Shown here piece by piece: positions 43,190 to 51,153 of a stretch of 64,000 bases of DNA. The notes under the pieces are model-generated. The model was given only the letters and a program-made list of their open reading frames with translations. It was not told where the DNA came from and ran no database searches. The position numbers were made by a program, and so were the translations under genes. Origin of the DNA: Alphaproteobacteria bacterium (GTDB lineage: Bacteria; Pseudomonadota; Alphaproteobacteria; VGDZ01); NCBI GenBank assembly GCA_016869515.1, contig VGDZ01000001.1:1-64000 (forward strand). The letters are read 5' to 3'. Numbering within the stretch: position 1 is the stretch's first letter; each line of letters begins with the position of its first letter.

Positions 43190-45096
43190 GTTTCGTTCAC
43201 CTTGATTTCGGAGATGACGCTGAGAAGGGTGAGCGGCAGGGGCGCGCTTTGCGCCACCCGCCACAGCGGCCGGTCGAGCCCCCTGACCCAACCGAGCGCG
43301 CGCGCGGTGCGATCGCCGGTGAATTTCGGCAGCGGCCGGTCGAGCAGGGCTTGTCCCGTCCGGCCATGGGTGACGGCGCGCGGGCCGAGGCCGCTGTCGA
43401 CGGTCAAGAGGCTGGTGTCCTGGACCCGAAACACGGCCCTTACCAGACGCGCCGGCAGAACCTGGTTGAGGCCGGCTCCTCCCGAGGCATCGGTGGTCGG
43501 CGGCAAAGGTTCGATCACGGACTCGAACGGCAGGCCGACCTCGATCGCGCTTGCCGGCGAGTCCAGGTCGATGGCGCCGCTGGCGACCACGGCATCGGGC
43601 CGGACGATGCCGTCGGCCAGCACCTTGACGGCGCGGGACTCGAGATGGCCAAGACCGGTCCAATGGGTCTTGGGCGTGCCGCTGGTGCCGGTCAGCGCGC
43701 AGTCGGTGCCGAGCGCGCTGTCGAAATGCTCGAGCATGTAGCTCGAGCCGCGACGGACCAGGAAATGGGCGCTGCCGCCGACCACCGCCACCGAGCGGAA
43801 AGCGCCGTCGGTGACCTGGCGCGCCCAGGCGGTGACCTGCTCGGTCCGGAACAGGGTCAGCGTCGCCATTTCGCCCGACGCCAGCACGGAATGGAACAGC
43901 CGATCGTCGGCGTCCCAGTCCTGGTCGACCGGGTCGACGAACATGTGACTGGCGACGGTCGCCATGTCGTTGGCTTGGTAGGCCTGCTCGAGGTCGGTAT
44001 AGATGAACTCGCGCAATTCCTTGCGGTTGCGCGAGACGAATACCGTGGCGCCGTCGACGCTGCGCGGCGGGATGGTGCAGTCCGAACAGGATCCGACCCG
44101 GGTTTGGCGGCGGACCTGCATCTTGGCCGGGGTTAGGGGATCGCCGGTCACCATCCATTCGGCGCCCGAGGTGAAGACCTGGAGATGCCGGCCGGAGAAG
44201 ACCGCGCGCACGGCATTGACCTGGTCCGACAGGATGCCGAACTCGATCGCTTCGTCGTCGAGGCCGGTGCCAAGGTCGAAGTTTTCGAACTCGGCCACGC
44301 GCGACAGCCACAGCCGATTGGGCAGGTCGCGCGAACCGCCGAATACCAGCCGGTTCTGATGGAAGGTGACGGCGACCGGCCAGCCGCGCGCGGCCGAAAA
44401 CGCCTGTTCTTCCCAGTCGTCGGTCGCCGCCGTATCGACCAAGGTCTGGATGACGTTGGCCGTGGCCGAGGTGGGCGAGCCCACGGCCGTGATCTCGACC
44501 TCCTTGCTCTTGATGCGGAAGCGCGTACCGACATGGTCGGCGACGAAGGTGTTGGCGGAGGCAGTCAGGGTGACCGAACCGGACAGGCCGCTGGGCTGCA
44601 GGGTGACGGTCGAGACGCCGAACTTGAAAAACGGCTGCGCCTTGACGCCGCCAGCCTCGTCGAAGGCGAAATTCGCGATCGACCAACTGACGTCGGAACT
44701 GCGCGTGACGCGCCGCGGCGCGACCTCGGGATGGCAGACGAACAGCGTGTCCGCGCTTTGGGTCCAGGTCAGCTGCGGGATCTGCCCAAGCGTCCATGGC
44801 GCCGAGAAATGGGTCAGATAGGCGCCGTCGCGATAGACGTCGACCCGGCCGGCGGTGATTGCCAGCAGGTAGGTCTGCTCGGTGTTGAACTCGAACGCCA
44901 GCAGGCGCCCGTCGCCCGGCAGGGTGGCGACATAGCGCAGGCCCCAGCGACGGCTGACGCCGCCGGTGGCGTGGACGAAAACGTTGCGCAGCTTGGCGGC
45001 GCCGTTCTCGTAGCTGCGCAGATCGCCGCGGCCATAGACCCGCGGGCTGATCTCGCCGGCGGTGAAGTTGGTCTTGGCGAGGGTCAGGCGGCCCAT
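43186..45096 (-). CDS. Tail tubular protein B-like nozzle protein
   Basis: 636 residues. Begins TLAKTNFTAGEISPRVYGRG and ENGAAKLRNVFVHATGGVSR, the typical opening of T7 gp12-like nozzle proteins. Beta-propeller-like middle: AFSAARGWPVAVTFHQNRLV, NRLWLSRVAEFENFD and SVDGATVFVSRNRKELREF. It forms the tip of the short tail. Its first base overlaps the stop of the tail tubular A gene and its end overlaps the coiled-coil gene. Confidence 0.88.
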   Translation of the reverse strand: MGRLTLAKTNFTAGEISPRVYGRGDLRSYENGAAKLRNVFVHATGGVSRRWGLRYVATLPGDGRLLAFEFNTEQTYLLAITAGRVDVYRDGAYLTHFSAPWTLGQIPQLTWTQSADTLFVCHPEVAPRRVTRSSDVSWSIANFAFDEAGGVKAQPFFKFGVSTVTLQPSGLSGSVTLTASANTFVADHVGTRFRIKSKEVEITAVGSPTSATANVIQTLVDTAATDDWEEQAFSAARGWPVAVTFHQNRLVFGGSRDLPNRLWLSRVAEFENFDLGTGLDDEAIEFGILSDQVNAVRAVFSGRHLQVFTSGAEWMVTGDPLTPAKMQVRRQTRVGSCSDCTIPPRSVDGATVFVSRNRKELREFIYTDLEQAYQANDMATVASHMFVDPVDQDWDADDRLFHSVLASGEMATLTLFRTEQVTAWARQVTDGAFRSVAVVGGSAHFLVRRGSSYMLEHFDSALGTDCALTGTSGTPKTHWTGLGHLESRAVKVLADGIVRPDAVVASGAIDLDSPASAIEVGLPFESVIEPLPPTTDASGGAGLNQVLPARLVRAVFRVQDTSLLTVDSGLGPRAVTHGRTGQALLDRPLPKFTGDRTARALGWVRGLDRPLWRVAQSAPLPLTLLSVISEIKVNET

Positions 45097-45665
45097 CAGA
45101 GTCGCGCCCCGATGAGGGTGAAGTCCTCGATCCGGCCGGGCACGTCCTGCTGGCTGTCGATCGATTTGGCGCGGCGGAACTCGTCCTCGGCCACACCGGC
45201 CAGCGCTTCGGCGCGGCTGGTGCTTTCGGTCAACGGCAGGCAGAACTCGGCGGCCAGGCGCGCGATCAGCGCCTGATCGAAGAAGGGCGGGAAGGCGCCC
45301 TCGTCCGGACGGTAGATATAGGTCAGGATGACCGCATCGGCATCGCATTGCAGCCGGCGATCGGCGATGCGGTAGTCCAATCCCCGCCCGGCCGCGCCGC
45401 TGCCGGCCGAAAGCGCGCGCAGGAAGTCGGTCGGAAGCTGGAAAGCGTAGCGATAGTCGGCCACCGGCGCCGCCACCAGCCGGGGCAAGCTGGCCTGGGC
45501 GGTGGCGAAGGTCCAGGGATGCGCCGAAAGCAGGGCATCGCGCGTCGAGCCGTAGAGGTTGCGCGCCACTTCGGCTTCGGCGGTGCCGTCGTCGAACGAG
45601 CTGAGCGCGGTGGCGCCGATCTTGATCAGGGCGCGCGCACACAGCGCGATGGGGGAAAGTGCCAT
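45096..45665 (-). CDS. Tail tubular protein A-like adaptor
   Basis: 189 residues from ATG 45663-45665. MALSPIALCARALIKIGATA, ARNLYGSTRDALLSAHPWTF and FQLPTDFLRALSAGSG are hallmark stretches of the gp11-type adaptor ring that links the connector to the nozzle. Helical, C-terminal region DEFRRAKSIDSQQ. Normal length for the family. Confidence 0.88.
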   Translation of the reverse strand: MALSPIALCARALIKIGATALSSFDDGTAEAEVARNLYGSTRDALLSAHPWTFATAQASLPRLVAAPVADYRYAFQLPTDFLRALSAGSGAAGRGLDYRIADRRLQCDADAVILTYIYRPDEGAFPPFFDQALIARLAAEFCLPLTESTSRAEALAGVAEDEFRRAKSIDSQQDVPGRIEDFTLIGARL

Positions 45666-45732
45666 GGGAGACCTCGCTTGGCAGGGAGGATCCGGCCGCA
45701 GGCCGAGGCCTGCGACCGGACCCGAACCCGGA

Positions 45733-46002
45733 TCAGTCGGTGTCGGCGGACTTGAACGACACCATGTCGCCGGCGTTGACCACGCCGGAGGCATTGGAGG
45801 TCACCACCATCACGCCATAGGCCGGCGTGCCCGCGGTGTCGGCATGGACGAACAGGAAGTCGCCCTTGCGCAGCACGTTGGAGGCGTTGTTGAAGTAGCC
45901 TTGGGTGTCGACGGTGGCGGCGGCGTCGGTGGTGGTGTAGTGCCACAGCGTGAAGCCGTTGGCATAACCGATCACCGACAGGTTCTTGGACGTGAACGCC
46001 AT
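45733..46002 (-). CDS. Small phage structural protein (capsid decoration-like)
   Basis: 89 residues: MAFTSKNLSVIGYANGFTLW, HYTTTDAAATVDTQGYFNNA, LRKGDFLFVHADTAG, MVVTSNASGVVNAGDMVSF. Beta-rich with small polar residues, located directly after the capsid gene, the usual place of head decoration or head-tail spike genes. Function inferred from position and composition only. Confidence 0.75.
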   Translation of the reverse strand: MAFTSKNLSVIGYANGFTLWHYTTTDAAATVDTQGYFNNASNVLRKGDFLFVHADTAGTPAYGVMVVTSNASGVVNAGDMVSFKSADTD

Positions 46003-46013
46003 GTACGTTCTCC

Positions 46014-46835
46014 TTAGCTCTCGAGGCAGCGCAGGGTGACGACGCCGCTGGCGTCAATCAGGGTCGAGCCCTGGCTCATCATGTTGTTGACGAAGAACGC
46101 GGCGCGATCGCCGTGCCAAGTGATGTCCGACTGGACGTCGGCGCCGACCGCATGGCCGATCGCCGTCTTGTGGTACCAGTGGCACAGCCGCTTCGAGGCG
46201 GTCTTGGTCAGGCCGGAATGCGGCATCCACAGCGTGCCCAGCCAACGCTTGGCCTGCACGCCTTTCCACGGCAGTTCGTCCGGGCCGACATAGTCGGCGT
46301 CGTAGAACTCGGGGATCTGCAGCAGGTCCGACCACTGCTTCCAGCCGATGATGGCGAAGCGCTGACCGTCGTCGGGCACGTCGCCCGCGCCCAGCAGCTC
46401 GTTGGCCGCCAGGATCTTGGCCTTGGTCAGGCCGGTGACGGCGTCGTCGCCGGCGTAGTTGGTGTTGCCGTCCAAGGCGGCGATCACCAGCTCGTCGGTC
46501 TTGCGACCCAGCGCATAGGCGCCGGCATTGGCCACCACCGAGCGTTCGTCGATGTTGCTCTTGATGTCGTCGAACTTGTCGATCCAGTCGCCGACGTAGT
46601 AGTCGGCCAGCGTGCATTCGACCGTCGAGTGATCGACGTTCATCACCGGCACCTGGCCGTGGCGCGCCTTGGTGGCGGCCGTGCCCTTGCCGACTTTCTG
46701 GAAGACCACGCTCGAGCCCTGGACGTTGTTCTTGACGCGCACGGTCGAACGCAGCTTCGAGCCGAGCCGCTGATAGGCCTGATGGACCTCGCGCTCGAAC
46801 TGCTTGACGAAGGCGTTTTCGATAGTGATAGACAT
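46014..46835 (-). CDS. Major capsid protein
   Basis: 273 residues. MSITIENAFVKQFEREVHQA, SKLRSTVRVKNNVQGSSVVF, DHSTVECTLADYYVGDWIDK and VGDWIDKFDDIK resemble capsid proteins of small-headed podoviruses; the C-terminal part DVQSDITWHGDRAAFFVNN and MMSQGSTLIDASGVVTLRC is typical. No N-terminal delta domain, consistent with a separate scaffold gene upstream. Confidence 0.85.
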   Translation of the reverse strand: MSITIENAFVKQFEREVHQAYQRLGSKLRSTVRVKNNVQGSSVVFQKVGKGTAATKARHGQVPVMNVDHSTVECTLADYYVGDWIDKFDDIKSNIDERSVVANAGAYALGRKTDELVIAALDGNTNYAGDDAVTGLTKAKILAANELLGAGDVPDDGQRFAIIGWKQWSDLLQIPEFYDADYVGPDELPWKGVQAKRWLGTLWMPHSGLTKTASKRLCHWYHKTAIGHAVGADVQSDITWHGDRAAFFVNNMMSQGSTLIDASGVVTLRCLES

Positions 46836-47065
46836 GCTTTGTTCCTTTTCGAGGTTGCGGGACGCGGCCGATCGCGGTTGTCGCCTTTGCAGGCGGCCGC
46901 GATGCTGCGGGCAAGACGCGGCCCGATCGGGTTGTCGCGCCTCGCGGAATCTCGGGATTGGGCTTGAGCCACCGCGGCCCGGCCCGGTCGGGAGGACCCG
47001 GACCGGACCGCGGGGCGAGCGCCAGGGCGTCGCGGAGGCGGAAGAACCGCGCCGCCTTCAGGCGC
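46836..47065. other. Non-coding spacer between scaffold and capsid genes
   Basis: About 230 bp without a plausible gene. It is GC-rich and contains an inverted pair GGCCCGGTC / GACCGGGCC-like around 46978-47010, which may be a processing or terminator stem separating scaffold from capsid expression. No clear promoter is seen. Confidence 0.35.
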
Positions 47066-47773
47066 TCAAGCCGGATAGAGCCGCTTGAAGCCCTCCGACA
47101 CGCGCGCGATGTAGCCCGGATCGCGATCGCGCCAATAGCGCGGATCCTGCATCATGCGGTCGAGTTCGGCGGCATCCGCCGGCGGGTTGGGATCGCGACC
47201 CCGGCCGACCAGGCCCGGCTCGCTCGAACCCATCATCTGATGCATCGCCATGACTCCCTCGTGGGTGGTCGAGAGCGCCTCGAAGACTTCCTTCGGCAGG
47301 TGGCGTTCGCCCCACTGCGCCAGCTGGCGCTTGAGTTCGCGCCACTTCTCTTCGCCGCCGAAATGGTCGATGGCGCGTTGGCGCTCGCGGTCGGCATGGA
47401 AGGACGCGGTCGCTTCCTCGAACACCGGCAGCATGTGCTCGGCCGCCAGGTCGTAGACCAGCTGCGCCTGGGCCGGGGTGAAGCCGGCGGCAAACATCTT
47501 CTTTTCGACTGCGGGATCGCGCCACAGCAGGGGGTGATTGCACTTGCAATCGTAGTCCTCGGGACGTTCCGGAACGCCGAGAGCGCGATGGAAGCGCTGG
47601 CGCGTCTCGTCGTCGGCATCGGTGCCGGGAATTTCGGTCATGCGCCCGAGCTTGCGCTCGAGTTCGAGGTAGGAGCGAACCAGCGCCTCGAAATTGGCGA
47701 CGCCGGTGGCCGGGTCCTTGAACTTGGCCGGCAGCTCGTTCGTGCCGGCGACCGGGGCGAGGGGGGTGGTCAT
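47066..47773 (-). CDS. Scaffold protein
   Basis: 235 residues from ATG 47771-47773. Acidic and helical: LPAKFKDPATGVANFEALVR, YLELERKLGRMTEIPGTDA, GFTPAQAQLVYDLAAEHMLP and a basic C-terminal helix GYIARVSEGFKRLYPA of the type that binds capsid protein. Position directly upstream of the capsid gene matches T7 gp9. Four cysteine residues are nearly absent except CKCNH, an unusual small cluster. Confidence 0.8.
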   Translation of the reverse strand: MTTPLAPVAGTNELPAKFKDPATGVANFEALVRSYLELERKLGRMTEIPGTDADDETRQRFHRALGVPERPEDYDCKCNHPLLWRDPAVEKKMFAAGFTPAQAQLVYDLAAEHMLPVFEEATASFHADRERQRAIDHFGGEEKWRELKRQLAQWGERHLPKEVFEALSTTHEGVMAMHQMMGSSEPGLVGRGRDPNPPADAAELDRMMQDPRYWRDRDPGYIARVSEGFKRLYPA

Positions 47774-47778
47774 GACGA

Positions 47779-48042
47779 TCAGACTCCTTGGGCTTGCGGG
47801 TTGGGTTTGCGGCCGGCGGCGACCAGGGCATGGATCGACGCCACCAGGTGGCGCTGGCCTTCGATGTGCCGAAGCGCGGCTTCGGAAACGTCGACCGGCA
47901 GACGGCGCTCGATCGTCAAGCTGCGCAAGTGATCGAGCACGCGGCGACCGTCGGCGCTGGAAAAGCAACGGGCAAAGGCGACGGCGATCGATTCGTCGTT
48001 GGGTTCCGCGATCGGCGGTGCGAAGGGCCAGATCTCAGCCAC
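47779..48042 (-). CDS. Bbp19-like small phage protein
   Basis: 87 residues. The core AFARCFSSADGRRVLDHLRS followed by EAALRHIEGQRHLVASIHAL matches the Bbp19-like family (F..VF.T..GR.VL..L, then EGQR.LV..I) encoded between portal and scaffold in Bordetella phage BPP-1-type podoviruses. Role unknown. Overlaps the connector stop by 8 bp and precedes the scaffold gene by 5 bp. Confidence 0.78.
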   Translation of the reverse strand: MAEIWPFAPPIAEPNDESIAVAFARCFSSADGRRVLDHLRSLTIERRLPVDVSEAALRHIEGQRHLVASIHALVAAGRKPNPQAQGV

Positions 48043-49498
48043 GACGCGCCTCCGCCCGGATCAGGGGATCGGGCACGCCCAGGCTGCGTCCCAGCCAACG
48101 GGCTGCGGCGGCGGGATCGAGCGCCTGCTGCGCCTCGGGCCCGAAGCTGCGCACCAGTTCGATCCACGACACCGTGGTGTCGGCATCGAAGCGCATCTGT
48201 GCCCGGGCCAAAGGCGAGCGGTGCTGGAGATCGACTTCGTGGCCGTCGAGCACGATCGGATCGATCTCGCCCCGGCGGCTGAGGATCGCCATGGCGCGCC
48301 GCACCAGCGGCGTCAGCAATTCGGCCTGAAGGCGTCCGAAAGTCGCGCCCAGCAGCTGGGTCATTTCGGCCGAGCGCTTCAGCACCTCGGTCGCGGTCAT
48401 GCGCGGCGATTCGATCGGCGCCATCTGATCGGCCAGCAGTGCCTGGCGGATTCGCGCCTTGAGCTGTTCGAGCATGTGGTCGGAGACGTCGAACCGTCCC
48501 GGCGCCTCGAGCGGCGTCAGACCGGCCGATCCGACCGCTTTGGGGATGATCGCTCCGGGCACCAGCCGGATGTTGGCCGGGTTCAACACGCCGTCATCCT
48601 CCGCCTGCCAGATGCCGGTGACCGCGATCGAGGCATTCTTCAACACCAATTCGACGATCTTGTTGGCGGTCTTGATGTCGGGCAGGGCCTTCATCACCGG
48701 CGAGCGGCCATAGGATTCGCCTGGCGCCTTGAGCCAGCGAAAGGCGATGAAGGGCGAGGACGCATAGCGCCCTTCGGCCAGGAACTGGCCGGTATCACCG
48801 GCTTCCATCAAGGCAGCGGCATAAACAAAACCGGTGGCCTCTGGGATCACCGCTTCGATCGCGGTAAAGCGGCTGTCGGGATCGTCCTTGGCTTGGCGTT
48901 CGAGCGCTTCAGGCAGGACGAAGCGCGGGAAACGAGTCGCGATTTGCGCCTTGGTCATTCGGTTCTCGCGATAGACCGTGTCGAGCCGGCCGCTCGGGCC
49001 TTCGTCGACTGCAGCATCCGACATCGGCACGGCCGAGAACTTGAACGCGCTGGCCTCGCCCGGGGGCGCCTCTTCGAAAGCAAGGCAGGCGGTGCCGGCG
49101 ATCGCCAGATCGAGATAGCACTGGTGAATCTCGACCGAAAAATTGGATCGGTCGAAATGGTACAGCATGCGTTCGGCCGCTTGGTCGAGCACCCGTCCGA
49201 TCTCTAGCCGATCGCGCTCGGGCACGGCGCGGCCCGGCGCCAGGCCGAACCAGCGCGACCAGGGCGGGGTCAACTGCGCCAAGAGGTTGGCGGCAAGGCG
49301 ATCGACGGCGTCCGCCGCGGTGGCGTCGAACAGGCGATCGCCGCGTCTGCCGGCCGCTGCGCCTTGGCCGAAGGGTTCGAGCTGCGGCAGAGTGAACTCG
49401 TAGCAATCGCGCCACAGCCCCTCCCAGGGCGAGCGTCGTTGCTTGGCCCTGCGATAGCCTGCCATCAGGCGTTCAAAGTCGAAATTCGATTTGGTCAC
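48035..49498 (-). CDS. Head-tail connector (portal) protein
   Basis: 487 residues from a GTG (49496-49498), 1 bp after the preceding stop. KQRRSPWEGLWRDCYEFTLP, LFDATAADAVDRLAANLLAQ, LTPPWSRWFGLAPG and the C-terminal ATEVLKRSAEMTQLLGATFG are the hallmark regions of T7 gp8-like connectors. Twelve copies would form the DNA channel to which terminase and tail adaptor bind. Confidence 0.9.
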   Translation of the reverse strand: MTKSNFDFERLMAGYRRAKQRRSPWEGLWRDCYEFTLPQLEPFGQGAAAGRRGDRLFDATAADAVDRLAANLLAQLTPPWSRWFGLAPGRAVPERDRLEIGRVLDQAAERMLYHFDRSNFSVEIHQCYLDLAIAGTACLAFEEAPPGEASAFKFSAVPMSDAAVDEGPSGRLDTVYRENRMTKAQIATRFPRFVLPEALERQAKDDPDSRFTAIEAVIPEATGFVYAAALMEAGDTGQFLAEGRYASSPFIAFRWLKAPGESYGRSPVMKALPDIKTANKIVELVLKNASIAVTGIWQAEDDGVLNPANIRLVPGAIIPKAVGSAGLTPLEAPGRFDVSDHMLEQLKARIRQALLADQMAPIESPRMTATEVLKRSAEMTQLLGATFGRLQAELLTPLVRRAMAILSRRGEIDPIVLDGHEVDLQHRSPLARAQMRFDADTTVSWIELVRSFGPEAQQALDPAAAARWLGRSLGVPDPLIRAEARRG

Positions 49499-49499
49499 G

Positions 49500-49775
49500 T
49501 CATTCCCCCAACAGGCTCTTGCGCTTCGGCGCGGCACCCAGGCTGGCGCCGCGATAGGACGTCGCCACGGTCGATGCGGTGCGCCGCGAACCGCGCGGCA
49601 GCGGCTCGGGCTCGGGCGCGGCGATCGACGCAGGCGGCGCCCGGGTAGCCGCGGCTTCCACCACTTCGACCGGCCTCGGTTCCGGTTCCGGCTGGGGCTC
49701 GGGTTCGGGCTGAACCGGAGGCGGCGGCTCCGGTTCGGGTTGAGGCGGTGGCGGAGGCGAAAAGAAGCGAGCCAT
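49500..49775 (-). CDS. Proline-rich small phage protein
   Basis: 91 residues from ATG 49773-49775. MARFFSPPPPPQPEPEPPPP is followed by more Pro-Glu repeats and then a conserved-looking tail RTASTVATSYRGASLG and KRKSLLGE. Equivalent Pro-rich frames precede connector genes in other podoviruses (from memory). Probably an unstructured virion or assembly factor. Confidence 0.7.
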   Translation of the reverse strand: MARFFSPPPPPQPEPEPPPPVQPEPEPQPEPEPRPVEVVEAAATRAPPASIAAPEPEPLPRGSRRTASTVATSYRGASLGAAPKRKSLLGE

Positions 49776-49887
49776 TGCGGTCGATCTCCATTGCACGGAC
49801 CCGGAAAACCGGGTCGCTTTCGAGTTCCGTTATGTTCCGAAAACTCGTCATTTTCGCGTACTTATATAGCACAAAAATCGTAAAAAG

Positions 49888-50367
49888 TCAAGACTTTTCG
49901 CCTTTAATGTTCCTCATATTTTCCTTGACGAGATAGTTATAGAGCGCATAAGGGGTTACCACGTGCCAGGCATGGATGCCCAAGGCGCGTTTGACGATCT
50001 CTACGCAAGTCGCCGGCAGGATTGGTGCAATTTTGCCACGCGGCCGGCGGACGTGAGTTTCAAGAACGCGATAGCCTAGCAAGCGATAGTGGGTTACGAG
50101 GTCGTAGTCCGGTCTGACCTGAAAGGCGCAGATTCTAGCGTAATTCAGCACAGGATCCAGAATCACCCAATTGCGGCCGATGGAAAATATGGCAAAGCAG
50201 TGGCGATAGCCGCGACGCAAGCCATGTAGCCAATTGATGTCGGTATCCGAATCGAAGATGACCAAGGCCAGATCGGCGTCCGCCGTTGACCCAAGATTGT
50301 CCTCGGACCGAGGATAACGCGGCCGACTGGGCGCGCCGCTGATACGATCTGAAAATAATGCGAACAT
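49888..50367 (-). CDS. Phage-linked Cys/His protein, possible permuted NlpC/P60-like enzyme
   Basis: 159 residues from ATG 50365-50367; an in-frame ATG at 50463 would extend it by 32 residues but has no RBS. Key parts: NWLHGLRRGYRHCFAIFSIG, WVILDPVLNYARI, RLLGYRVLETHVRR, and PATCVEIVKRALGIHAWHVV then TPYALYNYLVKEN. A His early (GYRHCF) and a Cys late (ATCVE) followed by V.TP..LY..L is the order found in permuted NlpC/P60 (YiiX-like) cysteine hydrolases. Lower GC than its surroundings. Conserved in similar phages from memory; the hydrolase role is inference. Confidence 0.7.
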   Translation of the reverse strand: MFALFSDRISGAPSRPRYPRSEDNLGSTADADLALVIFDSDTDINWLHGLRRGYRHCFAIFSIGRNWVILDPVLNYARICAFQVRPDYDLVTHYRLLGYRVLETHVRRPRGKIAPILPATCVEIVKRALGIHAWHVVTPYALYNYLVKENMRNIKGEKS

Positions 50368-50390
50368 TGCAACGGATACCCCTAATATAT

Positions 50391-50402
50391 GGCTAATTAG
50401 CC
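50391..50402. promoter_or_regulatory. 12-bp perfect palindrome, possible operator
   Basis: GGCTAATTAGCC is a perfect palindrome, 24 bp upstream of the ATG at 50367 and in the AT-rich space between the phage block and the S24 regulator gene. It could bind a dimeric repressor, but a palindrome of this length is expected several times by chance in 64 kb. Confidence 0.25.
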
Positions 50403-50514
50403 TAAATCGATCCTGGTTGACGGCCCAAATGGGCCGAGCTAGGATATTTGTCAATGGTTCCATAGAAAGTTTTTGGCAACATACAATCTGTCCTTGTGGA
50501 GCAAGGAGTTAGCG

Positions 50515-51153
50515 ATGTTGACGCACAAACGGGTTTGGGCGGTGCTGGACGCGATCGCCGACCGCAACGAATTGTCGGCCTCGGCCTTGGCGCGTCGGGC
50601 TGGGCTCGATCCGACGGCATTCAACATCAGCAAGCGGGTTTCGCCCAACGGTCGGCCGCGCTGGCCCAGCACCGAAAGCGTGGCCAAGGCTTTGACCGCG
50701 ACCGGGACATCGGTCCACGAGTTCGCAGAAATCATGCTGGCCGAAGAAGGCGCCGGCCGCCTGACCGCGCGCCGCATTCCCCTGATCGGCATGGCGCAAG
50801 CCGGCAACAAGGGCTATTTCGACGACGCCGGATTTCCGGTTTCGGGCGGGTGGGAAGACATCATCGTCCCCGATGTCTCCGATCCGCATGCCTATGCCTT
50901 GCAGGTGGTCGGGGACAGCATGGTGCCGGTCTATCGCGATGGCGACGTTATCATCGTTTCGCCCGCGGCCAGCGTACGGCGCGGCGATCGTGTGGTAGTC
51001 AAGACCACCGAGGGGGAGTTGCTGGTCAAAGTCCTGACGCGGCGCACGCTGCGCACGATCGATTTGACGTCGTTCAATCCGTCCCATCCCGAGCGCAGCC
51101 TGGAAATCGGCTCGGTGCAATGGATGGCGCGCATCGTCTGGGCCAGCCAATGA
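50515..51153 (+). CDS. HTH/S24-peptidase transcriptional regulator (LexA/CI-like)
   Basis: 212 residues from ATG 50515 (AAGGAG upstream). N-terminal helix-turn-helix SASALARRAGLDPTAFNISK; C-terminal S24 domain with cleavage site A96-G97 in GMAQAGNKG, serine S135 in VVGDSMVPVYRDGD and lysine K172 in ELLVKVL. Autocleavage on RecA filament is therefore possible. Proteins of this type are widespread chromosomal genes in alphaproteobacteria (from memory), so it may be a host gene rather than a phage repressor. The stop overlaps the aminotransferase start by 4 bp. Confidence 0.88.
   Translation: MLTHKRVWAVLDAIADRNELSASALARRAGLDPTAFNISKRVSPNGRPRWPSTESVAKALTATGTSVHEFAEIMLAEEGAGRLTARRIPLIGMAQAGNKGYFDDAGFPVSGGWEDIIVPDVSDPHAYALQVVGDSMVPVYRDGDVIIVSPAASVRRGDRVVVKTTEGELLVKVLTRRTLRTIDLTSFNPSHPERSLEIGSVQWMARIVWASQ

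Larger units (their letters stand above)
38025..50367 (-). mobile_element. Compact podovirus-type structural gene block (prophage remnant or GTA-like)
   Basis: About 12.3 kb of colinear minus-strand genes in T7-like virion order: cysteine/histidine protein, Pro-rich protein, connector, Bbp19-like protein, scaffold, capsid, decoration-like protein, tail tubular A, tail tubular B, coiled-coil protein, fibre, two small proteins, large terminase, membrane/coiled-coil protein, holin. Adjacent frames mostly overlap by 1-4 bp and none is interrupted. There is no integrase, repressor inside the block, DNA or RNA polymerase, primase or small terminase. The left neighbour is soxE, the right an S24 regulator. 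I see no clear att repeats. Confidence 0.85.

Noticed and set aside
42515-45196. An 893-codon open frame spanning two phage genes
   Set aside because: Only its last 224 codons are the coiled-coil protein; the rest is an out-of-frame shadow of the nozzle gene, which has clear family motifs.
50515-51153. S24 regulator as the lysogeny repressor of the phage block
   Set aside because: Not excluded, but its 4-bp coupling to a metabolic aminotransferase gene and similarity to widespread chromosomal regulators make a host gene more likely.
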